From Sodiomyces alkalinus F11 (lineage: Eukaryota > Ascomycota > Sordariomycetes > Glomerellales > Plectosphaerellaceae), in NCBI RefSeq assembly GCF_003711515.1, contig NW_021167080.1, positions 4,576,872 through 4,640,871 of the forward strand: a stretch of DNA of 64,000 nt. The letters are read 5' to 3'. Below, piece by piece: positions 20,913 to 32,629 of the stretch; positions within the stretch are counted from its first letter, which is position 1, and the number at the start of each line of letters is the position of its first letter. Below the pieces are notes generated by a model. That model was not told the origin of the DNA and did not search any database. It worked only from the letters and a program-made list of their open reading frames with translations. The position numbers and the translations under genes were made by a program.

Positions 20913-23292
20913 ATGCTCGCTTTCCCCTCAACTTCACCCCGCCTCTTCTGGCATCTCCTCCTCCACGCCCTTTTCTTCACCTTGCCCCTGAACAGCCTCA
21001 ACTTCTTCGCCTCAGCACAACCGATCACAATGGCTGGAATCGTCAATCACCTTCCCTGCGGCCTCAATGAGGTGGACGTTATTATTGCCGGAGGTAAGCT
21101 CTGCCTTTGGGACCCCTCTGCTCTTTTCTCGCCTTTTCACTTGACCCAGCCACAAAGCTACGAGGAATTGGAATATTCGCCCATGCTTGAAAGGGGGAGG
21201 GAAAACAATTGAAAAAAGAAAAAAAAGAAAAAAGAAACACCCCCCCGAAAAGAAGAGAAAAAAAAAGAAAGAAAAAGACAAGAAAAGAACCTGCATGGAC
21301 CTCGAATACTTCAGCACTCGAGAAACAAAGCCCTTTTTTTCCGCGTCTTCATCTTACCAACTGACCTGTCCATAGGTGGTACTGCCGGCCTTGTTGTCGC
21401 CGCCAGATTGAGCGATGCGGACCCGAATCTTTCTATCCTGGTTATTGAGCGTGGCCAAAACAACTTCAATGACCCTTCCATTGTCCATCCGGTGCTCTTC
21501 CTGAGCCATATGATGCCCACCAGCAAAACCACTCTCTTTTACCAAGGCGGCAAGGAAGGCGAGCTGGCCGACCGGGAGCTCGTCGTGCCTGCAGGCGGTG
21601 TCCTGGGTGGTGGATCGTCTATCAACCTCTTGACCTACAGCCGTGCTCAGCGGGAAGACTTCGACGAGTGGGGTGTCCCCGGCTGGACGGCCGAGGACAT
21701 GATCCCCTACTTGCAGAAGGTACGTTGCAAACAAACAGCCCGCGGTTCCTGTTCTTCGTTCGCCTATAATATGAATTTGAACTAACACGAGGCGGGGAAT
21801 CAATAGCTCGAGACCTACCACGGTCCAGGCACGCTGGAGACGCACGGCGACAGCGGTCCCGTTCAGATCTCCCGTGGCCCCTTCGAGGCTGTCTCTACGT
21901 CGGAGGACGACTTCCTCCAGGCTGCTGCTCAGGTTGGCTGGCCCGAAGTTCCAGACTTGCAGGACCTCGACACGAACAACGCTTTCTCGAGAAACATGCG
22001 CTTCATCAGCCCCGACGGCAAGCGACAGGACTCCGCCCACACCTACCTCCATCCTCGTCTCCAGGACGGCAACCACCCCAACTTGCACATCCTCACCGAG
22101 CATCTCGTGGTTCGCGTCGTCTTCGAGGGTAAGAAGGCTGTCGGCGTCGAGTTCCAGCCTAACCCGCTGTTCCAAGAAGGTCGCAACACCGTCAGGACCG
22201 TCAGGGCCAGGAAGCAAGTCATCCTCTCCGCCGGCGCCCTCGGTACGCCCCTCGTGCTCGAGCGGTCTGGTATTGGTCACCCCAAATATCTCACTCGCGC
22301 CGGTATCAAGCCGGTTGCTCCGCTTCAAGGCGTCGGCGAAAACTACCTAGACCACCACCTGCTCACGCATCCCTACAAATCGAGCCTACTTCCCAACGAG
22401 ACAGTTGACGCCATCTACGGCGGCCGGATCGACCTCGGTGAGCTGATGCAGACCAATGCCCCCATTCTCGGATGGAACGCCGCCGACGTTACCGCCAAGG
22501 TTCGACCGACCGAAGAAGAGGTGGCTGCCCTTGGTCCCAGCTTCCAGGCTGCCTGGGATCGGGACTACCGGGACAAGCCCAACAAGCCGCTTATGATCAC
22601 GACTTCTCTCAATGGGTACGTAGTATACGCATAACACAACCGTGTCCCTCCCGGGCATGGACGCATACCGTAGGAAAGAAATTACTGACTTCCGTGCCAG
22701 TTTCCCGGGTGACCCGACCGGCCTTCCCGTCGGCCAGTATCTGTCGGTGTCGACCTTCACCGTGTACCCCTATTCTCGCGGCCACATTCATATCACCGGT
22801 CCCAATGCGTTGGACCCGTACGATTTCAAGACGGGCTTCTTCACGGACTGCGGCGGTATCGATCTCACGAAGGCCATGTGGGCCTACAAGAAACAGCGCG
22901 AGATCATGCGCCGCCTCAAGGTTTACAGGGGCGAATACGCCCCTGGCCACCCGCCCTTCCCGCAGGGCTCGGACGCCGCCCTCGTCGAGACGGACGGCCC
23001 TCTCACCGACGTCAAGGACATTGTCTACACGGCCGAGGATGACGCTGTCCTCGAGCAATGGATCCGTCAAAACGTCGGTACAACCTGGCACTCCATGGGC
23101 ACGGCTAAGATGGCGCCCCGCGATGAGAACGGCGTCGTCGACGCTACCCTCAGCGTCTATGGTGTCCAGAACCTCAAAATCGCCGATCTCTCCATCCCTC
23201 CCGGGAACGTTGCTGCCAATACCGCCAACACTGCTTTCGCAATTGGCGAGAAGGCGGCTGACATTCTCATCGAAGAACTTGGCCTGGCCTGA
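20913..23292 (+). CDS. GMC oxidoreductase, alcohol-oxidase-like, with N-terminal signal-like segment
   Basis: Exons 20913-21093, 21376-21719, 21807-22615, 22701-23292; 641 aa; introns GT..AG and all in phase. The joined N-terminus gives VDVIIAGGGTAGLVVAARLSD (FAD Rossmann motif), then an acidic end at VIERGQNN. GGVLGGGSSIN is the GMC signature 1 region, and SAGALGTPLVLERSGIG is signature 2. The active-site pair is His in TTWHSMGT and Asn in NTANTAFAIG. FNDPSIVHP..SKTTLFYQGG resembles the fungal alcohol oxidase (AOX) branch rather than glucose oxidases. The first ATG adds about 36 residues with a hydrophobic, signal-like core. A second ATG at 21030 (MAGIVNHLPCG) would give a protein without it. 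There is no C-terminal SKL-type peroxisomal signal. The substrate is unknown. Confidence 0.9.
21190..21290 (+). repeat. Purine-rich tract in intron 1 of the GMC gene
   Basis: A/G-rich run interrupted by a C7 run, within the 282-bp first intron (21094-21375). The other introns of this gene are 85-87 bp. Confidence 0.8.
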
Positions 23293-25712
23293 GAATAGAA
23301 GATAAAAAGCCATTCCTCTTATTTTTTTATACTTATTTTTCTTTTTTTCTTTTCTAGAAGGTATAGTTGCTTTATATTTGGGCGGCTATTTGCGATTGGA
23401 AACCCTTCTTCTCCTCTCCTTGACTATCAAAAGACTGGAATGAAGAATGACGGTACTACTCTGTAATGATCTTTGCGGATGATCTATTTCATATATCTAT
23501 ACATACCGCCTACATATACCTTGGAAGTATGGACAGCTACCTTATGTTCGATGTTGTTTCTTGAATGCTCACTTTGGAGGTGATTTCGTGGACGTCCATT
23601 GCGCGTCTGGGAGGGTGGTGTGGCTTGAGGTTTTGCAGCCTCCAACCTGCTGCAGCCCATTTAGTAATTCTAATAAAATTCGGTTTAATCCGTCCTCGAG
23701 ATACATGGCTTGAAGAAGATGTATGACCCTGGCGATCGTCCTTCACTTGGTACCTCGTTGAGTAAAGGGTAGAGACTCCCCCCGAGACTCGGATGCTGCA
23801 CTGTCTGTTGTGGAGTTTGATTCAACCAACTGAAGAGCCGTGGGTTGAGCTGTGTATTCATTCTCTGCTGACCGCAGTAACCGAGAGGAATGCACACGTG
23901 TCGAAATCTAATCCAGGGCGAGTGATTGTTCTTTTGGAGATGACTAGGTCGATTATCAGAGACGGGCGATTGTGTTGCCTCGGCTCCCGAGGCATTAACT
24001 AATGGCCTGATGGTTTGCCTATTCACCCTGTAATGCTCCGTACAGGCTAGACTTTCTTCCGCACTTCCGGGAGTTTCGAGTTATAGGCCGAACACCAGCA
24101 AAGGCCCCTGACTTGCATTTGTTCGGGACGCAGGAGCTGGGTAGAAGTGAGAAGTCTTAGCTGCGGTCATACCACGAGGAAATTACGCTCCTATCCCCTG
24201 GTAAGAAATAGACCAGGGACTACTCTCCTGGGCCCTAGTCCAATTCCAAGCCTCATCCCTTGCGTCGATTTTCTCTTTTACGACTTTGTTTCTGGGCAAT
24301 GCTATGAACTGGCTGTGAATTACAGCCTATCTATCTCTTGACCTGGAAGACCTCCTAACCTTGAGGGCACCACGGGGAAAGTTGACGTTGTTTCACGAAC
24401 CCGTTTCTTCAAACAAGATGCGTTGGCACCAGAGAACATCCAAAGGAGAAAGTATGGGCCGTTCCAAAGCAGAACAAGAAGACGCGGTGGAATGTGTGGG
24501 AGACGGATTCGGACCCGAGATGCCAGGGAAATGGGTCACGTCATGATCGCCAAGCCGAGCCAAGACGGGTAACAATCGGCTTGGGAAAGGCTTGTTTCTG
24601 GGGGGCACACGCCTTTTATTTAACATTTTCATGGTCTCGTTTCCTGTCGCCCCATTGGCTTCATCTTAACAACCCTTACTATACCTAAGGTATGCCAGAA
24701 GGCCAAATCAAATACCAACCCCAAGAGTCGGATGTCCCGGCATGGTGTATAGTACTAGTGCAGTGGACTGAGGGTACCTTACTTGATCAAGACTGCGCTG
24801 TTAGTACGAGATACATACCCCTGGACTGTGAACGCGTCATAAACTTACGACCGGCGCCGTTCTAATGCGCAAAACCAGCGCCATGTACCTACCTACCTGG
24901 GAGGTACGGGTCCGACGAAGTCAGTCAGAATCCAGACGAACAATTTGACCTAACGGGCCGACGGCAGCCTCGCCTTGAGGGGACACTCCGTAAAGCTACC
25001 GAGTTATGGTTTGTACAGAGTAGGTACTGTATACAGATGACGGAAGTACAAGCAGGTGCGTGAAACGTCTCTACCTTAGTCTCATTGCTAATAATCGTTA
25101 TTTTTCACCTGAGCCGCTAACAGCCTTTCAGTCCAAAAAGAAAAAGAAATTGGGTCCCGAGGCGGGCTGCGGGCATCGTACCTGACTGATCTACTCCCTA
25201 ATTACTCTGTACTATGATTCGGGCAGACCTGTATGTTGAGGGACGGTGTGACTTGCCTATACCCGTCCCCTCCCTCGTCACGTCTTCCCTGACCCACCAT
25301 CCCAGGTCCAGGATAGCCGTATAAGGTACGTTTTCCGGTATCTGCAGAATTTCACTTCCTCTTCTTCGTTCCATTTACTCTCTCAACTGTTGTTTAGTTT
25401 CCTCAGTCGGTCGGTTCCCCACCCTACATCTTTGTTCCCGATCAGACGCTCGACGACCATATCCCGCCTCTGGAGAATCGCCATCTGGGTACCTACCTCG
25501 AGGGCCCGTGGATAGCTTTCGTTATCCTCCCTTCTTTTGGTAAACTTCTTCGCGTCTATGAAATGTCCACCAGCTATATCGTGATACCGCTTTTCGTTTC
25601 TGAACTGGTTTCAGGTCTCTCGCTTGATCCCCCTTGAGTCTGTCGTTCAGGACATCGACCGTCGTTCGACCTCTGTCCTCCCTCTCCCTTTCGTTTATGG
25701 GGACTCGCCACG
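23293..25712. other. Intergenic; no gene seen
   Basis: 3' flank of the GMC gene (T-rich run right after the stop) and 5' region of the GH76 gene. A CT-rich stretch at about 25340-25700 precedes the GH76 ATG, as is common upstream of transcribed genes in filamentous fungi. Open frames in between are short and lack family features. Confidence 0.55.
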
Positions 25713-27308
25713 ATGAAGTTACCTACTGTCCGCGTTGGAACAGCTCTTCTCCTCACGACCCATCTCGCGAATGCGGCCTACTACAAACTAGACTCGGATG
25801 GCAGGTCCCCACTCCCCGTTCGGCATTCTATCACTTTCTGTCTCCCAGGGAAAGGGGCGCCGAGCGCGAGCTAACCCGAGCCTTATAGATGCCATAAGGG
25901 AATCAGCCAGAACCCTCGCCTTCGATCTCATGTCCTATTACCGCGGTAATGAGACGGGGCAGACTCCCGGCATCCTGCCCGGCCCGCCACCCGCAGGGGA
26001 CTACTACTGGTGGGAGGCCGGTGCCATGTGGGGTGCAATGATTGATTACTGGCAGTTCACGGGGGACGACACCTACAACGACGTGGTCATGGAGGCGATG
26101 CAGTTCCAGGTTGGCGAGGGGAGGGATTACATGCCCAGTAACGTGACCCTGTCCCTCGGCAATGATGACCAGGGCTTCTGGGGCATGTCAGCCATGCTAG
26201 CGGCCGAGGCGAACTTCCCCAACCCTCCCGAAGACAGGCCGCAATGGTTGGCCCTCGCCCAAGCCGTCTTTACCACCCAGGCGGCCCCGTCCCGGCACGA
26301 CGAGACGTGCAATGGCGGGTTGCGGTGGCAGATTCCCTTCGCCAACAAGGGGTTCAATTACAAGAATAGTACGTGAGACTGATCTCCTTTTGGTGTGAAT
26401 TCTTATTTCAAGTGGAGCACCTAACACGATCATCTTCGACCAGGTATCTCTCAGGGCTGCTTTTTTAATCTGGGGGCCAGGTTGGCCCGGTATACCGGCA
26501 ATAAGACGTACGCCGACTGGGCGGATCGGACGTGGGACTGGATGGTGGGCGTCAACTTCATCGACGACAAGTACAATATCTTCGACGGCGCCCACGTGGA
26601 GCACAACTGCACCGACATCAACAGGGCCCAATTCTCGTACAACAACGCCGTCTTCCTGCTTGGCGCTGCCTATATGTATAATTATGTAAGTCGTCTCCCC
26701 GTTTCGGCGGGCATCTCCCTTGGATGCTGATGAGCATGCTGTAGACCGACGGCGACGAGACGTGGAAATCCCGTGTCGAGGGTCTGTTGCAAAACACCAT
26801 CGACGTCTTCTTCCCGGACGACATCGCCTACGAGGTGGCATGCGAGCCGAGGATGACGTGCACAACGGACATGCTCTCGTTCAAGGGGTACGTGGCGCGG
26901 TGGCTGTCGACCATGACGCAGGTCGCGCCCTTCACGGCCGAGACGATCCTCCCCGTGCTGCGCAAGTCGGCCGAGGCGGCCGTCGCGCAGTGCACAGGCG
27001 GCGAGTCGGGGAGGGAGTGTGGGTTCCAGTGGTGGTCGGGGACGTTCGACGGCTCGGTGGGGGCTGGCCAGACGATGAACGTGCTGAGCGCCGTGTCGTC
27101 TCTGCTGATCGGGGGGGCTAAGGCTCCCGTGACCAACGCAACTGGCGGGACGTCCCAGGGGGATTACACCGCCGGGACCGCTCCACAGGATCCGCTTACG
27201 ATGAAGCCCTTGACGACGGGGGATAAAGCCGGGGCGGGTATCATCACGTTCCTCTTGCTGGCTTTGTCTGTCAGTATGTTTGCGTGGATGAGTCTTGGGG
27301 ATGCGTGA
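25713..27308 (+). CDS. GH76 mannan endo-1,6-alpha-mannosidase, Dfg5/Dcw1-like, GPI-anchored
   Basis: Exons 25713-25800, 25889-26368, 26444-26685, 26745-27308; 457 aa. The signal peptide is [21 protein letters not shown]. After it come [28 protein letters not shown], the likely catalytic Asp pair in [33 protein letters not shown] and [18 protein letters not shown]. The C-terminus is a hydrophobic tail ([19 protein letters not shown]), as in GPI-anchored cell-wall proteins. Dfg5/Dcw1 enzymes link GPI proteins to wall glucan/mannan at the plasma membrane. Intron 1 appears to use a GC donor (G|GCAGGT) with acceptor TTATAG 13 nt after a CTAAC branch site. An alternative GT donor at 25805 with acceptor ending 25880 also keeps frame, so the junction around residues 29-32 is uncertain. 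Confidence 0.9.
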
Positions 27309-30099
27309 GATGCGCAACGTCCTCGTGGGGAGGAAGGAAGTATTGGTGTCTCTTTGCGAAGGCGTTAGGGACCGACGAGGGGTTGTCCCTTGGAGCACTG
27401 CTCGTGAGGGGCATTGTGTCCTCCGTTTTTAGGGTATTCATGGCGTTCGGTGGTCGGAAGGGGGCGTGGGCGTCTAGCTGCGTCGTACCATGTTGGTATT
27501 TTCCTACGTAGTGGAAGTATGCCACTCGTCGAGATATCTGAGCCTGGTTGACGTTTCGCAAGATTTCACAGATTTGTATGTCAAGCCTCGGTCAAGGCTT
27601 GGTTGCATTGGATAAAGTAATGTAGCGAGGCTTGACTGGCAACCCTGGGTTCTGACTCGGTTATTTCCTGCTTTTATGGTTACTGGAGCCATCAATATCG
27701 TCCAGGCATCCATCTTGTTCACCCTTCCTTCAACCAACACGCCCTCCTTCATTTTTTTATAACTCGACTCTTAGCCAGGGAGAAGCAGACCATTTCCATC
27801 GCGAGACTGGGTTTGAATTCGGAATTCCATAGGTACCTAGGTGAGGTAGCGACCCTGAGCCCGATGAACGATAAGCGATAACGGTCGTAGGCACGAGGGG
27901 TTTTCGATTGGACCGACATCGATGGCACGGGCCTGGATGACCTACACAAAAGCTGTGCCCGTCATACATGAGATAGTCGTCGTATACGTGGTATAGATGT
28001 GTATGCATGAGGAAGAAGCTAACTAACTAACCGCCCTGGGAAGGATGGGATAAGTCGTCCGTTCCAGGGTAGGTCACATGACCTGCCCCACATACGTGGA
28101 GATGGAGATTACCTGAGGCGTATTCCGCCTAATTCGTATGCGCAGACCTGGTGTGCATGTTTTACGCTATACGAATAAGATATAATTAGAGCGTGGTAAG
28201 AAGTGTGGCGTGGTGTGGAAATGATCGCAATGCCTTATTATGGTGGCAGAGTGGTGTAACTATTACTCGCGTCGACGAAGTATTTCCTGTGATGTTTTTA
28301 TACGCCGTACTGTGCAGATAAGTATAGTATTTCCGTGCGAATCACACTTATAGCGACTTGTCTCCACCCTTTTTCCCTGGTTACCGTTACCGCTGGCTTT
28401 GTCCAGATCCGCCTTGACCGCCCCTCGTAGCTCAAAGCTCTCTCAGAGGATGGGGTTTTCGGATGGGGTATTCTCCGAATACTCATGTTTTCATAGTAAT
28501 CGCGGACGCGCTGCTGCCGCCTCCAGTTTAGCGGCCCTCTCCCGTTCGGGCAACGTGCTCTCGCCGCCGTGTCGCTGCCACTCGCGCACGGACCACATAC
28601 CGCCTGCTTGGTATAAATATTCCAACGTCTTCCTTTCCTTTGGGCATGTACTCTTGACATCCTGTCCCTCTGAAATCCGTCTCGCATCCTCACAGAGATG
28701 ATCTTATGCTTCCTGCGCCCGAGCTGTAACCTGCGCCCTTGTTGTCCTATATGACGCGGCCGCTTCCTGCACCTTGCCGCTTTGTCGTGCATCCTCCGTC
28801 TTCGTGATTCATGTTCACGCCCTGGACCTTCTGCTTTTGCAGTCACCTATGCTGCTGCCTGTACGTTTTGCAACGAACCAAGGTGCTTCGCCTTCACCTC
28901 CGTTTGGGCCTCTGCCCTGCAGTACGTCTTTCTCATGCCACACCGAAAGCGCCTCGGGGACTGACCTGGCAGAGCACTCTCACCAGGTTGTCGCTCCTGC
29001 TGCCCTGGAGGCCGCCGACTCATCCCACCATCCAAGGGCGCATTCTTTAGCCCACTCTCATGTTCGGAAATGCCGCAGACCCTATTAACGGCCATGTCCG
29101 AGTCGGATGATGGTGCCTCGTGACCCATTCAGGGGATCCTCGCAGCCACTTTCCTTTACTTCTATAGGCTTTGGGCCTATGCTCCATGTCTATTGGGGGC
29201 TTTGGACCGCGGATCACCGCTAGCCGTCATATAGGACGCGGTCGCACGAGTGTCCTAAGGCCGTTATATACATCGTCGTACACAGCCATATATCATTTAT
29301 AGGAGAGATAGCCATGTATCCGTCGGACCACGGAGTAGAATACGAGGTAAGAAGGTGGCATAGCGAGCTATTTCCGCCTTGGCTATGGATCGTCCGCCTC
29401 GTCACGAACTTGATTTGATTCGATAAGGCATTTATCTGCGAACTATTTAAAAGCCTAAGAAGTTAGCCAGGAGTCAGAGAGAGCTGCCTATGACGGCTAA
29501 GTCGCCGGAGGCTCATCACGACGGCTGCATGTACGCAGATGTATATGCCAGGATTGTCGATTGGTCCGAGGGCTGTCCGCTGGCGTCAATCGCAACCCCC
29601 TGGAACACTATTGTATCGTTATAGTGTGATAGCTTTTCGGCAGATGTTTGATAAGCAGGTTAGTGAATGGTGCTGTGAGTCATTGCACTGGGCTTCTTAG
29701 AGCATGCCTGGGGCCTCCGGGCCAGCGGAGCAGGTGTTGCAGATTGACGTATTGGCGAGGGGCGGATGCCAACACCTTAAGCTCTCTGTGTAGCATGTTG
29801 CGTATTTAGTCTCCTGCTCGCCCCTTCCCCCACAGGGCTATTACGTTCATTCTTTATCCCATAGGCATCCACGGTATCTCCTCGGGATAATAGCCATATC
29901 TCTTAACAACGTTTCTTTCTAGACTCCCCCCGCTCTTTAGGGCGTAAAAGACCCTAGTCGGCGTTAGCAGCGGCATCCTAACCCCTTATTCTCTCCGGAG
30001 CTACCGCTTCTTCCTAGTCAGGGGTAATTCGAGGAGCCGTAGACTTAGAGCGGCCAAACATAAGAGGACCTAATCTCGATTCTATCTAACACCGATTCT
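27309..30099. other. Intergenic with probable decayed coding remnants
   Basis: No intact gene is supported. On the minus strand around 28300-29130, open frames rich in Arg, Gln and Glu shift between frames and read like a degraded coiled-coil or basic protein. I cannot assign a family. The part from about 29200 to 30060 becomes more TA-rich and may hold old repeat relics. Confidence 0.45.
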
Positions 30100-31517
30100 A
30101 TGGTGTCTACTACGGAAAGAAGATATACTAACGAAAATAATAGGGAAGATTCTGACTTAATGCTCCTATCCATTAGCTCGATAGTCGTATCGCTTCCGAA
30201 GGCGCGGCCGGGCAAATCAAGCAGAAGAGCGACCGAGACGGAAGCTTCTGGCGTGGATCCTGTATTAGCAGTATCCCCGAGGCAAGCGGGAGCCGCCTTA
30301 GCTTGGCCAGATGAGGCACAACTATCTGAACTTGATGTTACGAGGCAGGAATTTCCTTGCGAAATAGATCGCATAGTGGAGTTGGGAGCACCTACCCCTG
30401 AAAGTCAGCCAAACTCAGTTATGATGGACAGCCGGCACGTACCCGCCAGCCAACACATCAATCATACGAGTGATGCTGTCTTAGACAATGATCGGAGTTA
30501 TAATGTTCAGAGTCCTTCTGATTACCCCTGCACTTACGGACACCTTCCGCGGGCTGCCAGTCCCGCCGAGGCGGTCCAGGCATCAGTCCAGGAAAGGGAA
30601 ATCCTTACCGGGGAGTTATACGACAATGCTATTCCTGCAGCCCTAACCCTAACCCCATCTTCCGCACCGCCCTCGCCTAAACCATACAAAGGGGAGGGTT
30701 TAGATAATGCAACTGGCGCGTCCGTCCGTGTGACGCCCGAGGTCATAGATACTGGGGTTCCGGGACCGGGACCAAAGTACCATCTACGTCAACATCTCCT
30801 CAACGCTTCGGCCGCAATCTCCTGTAAACGAATAAAACGACGCAGTCCAAGGACAGCGACACAGACAACCAGGGCTCAGGCAGTAAGGATAAACTCGACA
30901 GGCTAGAATTTCAACACAGAGAGATCTCTTATTTACTCGTAGCCAGTGAGGATTCTAGCTCAGATAATAAGGACGTTCACCAAAGTCGCAAGCGCCGCAG
31001 GGTGTCGAAGTCCCCTTCCGGTGCAGTTCGCAGTACTTTAGACAGTGCGCGATACTCTCGGGGCTCCCGCTATAGGCGATTAGCAGCATAGCTGTCGAGC
31101 GTGTCTCAAGCGCCTGGATACAATATTCACCGGTCGCCAACATCAGAGGCAAACCCAGCTTGCTCCAAAGCCGACGTGCTTCTTGCTCAATTCGAGCAAT
31201 GGCCTCTCAGAGACGTTTTCCTCAAGCGCATCACGGAGGGCAGCAAGACGACATTTCAACTACAGTTTGAATGGGACACTGAGTCCTATGAACCCCATAG
31301 CGACAGATCCGTATCGCAATCGAAGAAGGGCAGAAAGGTAATGAAGAATTTAGGTTCAGCTGTGAAATCATCCGGCAAAAGGTGGACATTAGAAGAGGAC
31401 GAAACTGTGCGCAGGATGAGACAAGCTGGCAGGTCCTGGTCTGACATCAAGCGCGCCCTTCCTCGCCGTTCTGAGGGTACGATCCAAGTCCGGTACTCGA
31501 CGAAACTCAAGGGTTGA
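30100..31517 (+). pseudogene. Myb/SANT-like DNA-binding domain gene, disrupted
   Basis: The first frame runs 30100-30906 (Ser/Pro/Glu-rich, low complexity). A second frame, overlapping near 30870, continues through KRRRVSKSP, a TAG at about 31087, WPLRDVFLKRITEGSKTTFQLQF, and ends at 31517 with KRWTLEEDETVRRMRQAGRS...RSEGTIQVRYSTKLK. The last block is a SANT/Myb repeat (Trp-spaced three-helix pattern). The order 'xWPLxGFLKR...SANT' is familiar from a fungal multicopy family often found near transposons. The frame change and the in-frame TAG (a CAG to TAG change would explain it) suggest a pseudogene, unless an unrecognised intron removes both. Its position at the border of the RIP block fits decay. 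Confidence 0.6.
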
Positions 31518-32629
31518 TCTAGTCACGCAGAGCAGCTCCAAATATGTTTTCTATGAGAGAGTGGATAGCTTGTGCTGACGGGCGTGTCTACATTGTTCAC
31601 CACGAATATCTGCTTGCGTTGTACCAATTTTTAGTCTGCCGCTCTTCTCCAGAAATCGCTATCGTTGTCAACGTCATAGTCATCGTCATCATAGCCATCA
31701 TTGTCGTAGTCATACCCAGAATCATCAAGGTTATTATCGCTGAATCTTCTAATATAAGGGTAGATTTAAGCTTAATTTATTCCGTGATTTGATTCGCCTG
31801 CTAATTAAGCTATGAGATTAGACGGCAGGGTATAAGAGACCACCGCCAACTTGTCCCGGGAATACTGAGCAGCTAGCCTCGCCTCCATAGAGTGCACACC
31901 AACACAACTGAATTTAGTAAGACAACAAATTTACTAGTCCGTGGGCCTCCTTTTGTACTCCGCGGGGCCTCGCTTTGCCCCGCCGGCTAGCCTTCGGCTT
32001 AGGTTTCCCCGGCCGCTTTCATATCCACACCCTGTTATAATCAGAGTAAAGAACATTTCAGCAGGGTCGCTGCTGCCGGCACACATCCGTGCGGTGGAGG
32101 ACAGCGAATACCGGCAGTGCGTGGTGTGGCAGTGCGACCCCATGCACGGCAACACGCTCTCGACGGGCAGTGGAATCAAGACGCGCAAATAACTACAGTT
32201 GGAAATCCGGGGCCCAATAAGTGCGCCCCCCAGGGCCAGAGGGCGCTTGAAAGTGTCACGTGCCAGTCTCACCGGCGGCGCACTTCGTGAAAATCCGCTT
32301 CACTCTCTCATACCATCGCCACCCACCACAACAGCACTATTATGGACCTTGGCGCATTGGATTTCAAACAGCTTCAGATGCCGAGATATGCCCCAAGCAC
32401 AAGATGGACATCATTCGAAGGTTGGAATTACAACGGCATGACAGAGCGGTTGGAGGCATTGCTTGCCAAGCTTGACAAGAGGATCAAGCCCTGGCCACCT
32501 CGATCCCGACCCCTGCGGGTCCGAAGGTGCCAATAGGGGGCGCTAAAACCATTGCCATCCCCACACAAAAAAGGAAGGCAGCCGCCACCGACGACCGACA
32601 GCATCTCATACCTGCGACCTTTCGCCAGC
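31518..32629. other. Intergenic with a small acidic-tail remnant on the minus strand
   Basis: On the minus strand about 31750-31631 a short frame ends in a stop after an Asp/Asn/Tyr-rich stretch (DDSGYDYDNDGYDDDDYD) and SDFWRRAAD. It looks like the acidic C-terminus of a lost gene. A 65-codon frame at 32342-32536 (plus) has no recognisable family. Otherwise nothing is seen. Confidence 0.4.

Noticed and set aside
28298..28846. 182-aa basic open frame on the minus strand as a real gene
   Set aside because: Arg/Gln-rich, no family recognised, and the coherent reading shifts frame; more likely a remnant.
30641..30656. Telomere-like CCCTAACCCTAACCCC
   Set aside because: Only two units, inside an open reading frame and not at a contig end; chance or coding.
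32342..32536. 65-aa open frame upstream of the APH-type gene as a first exon
   Set aside because: The APH N-lobe starts normally at the ATG 32630, and no splice pair linking the two is evident.
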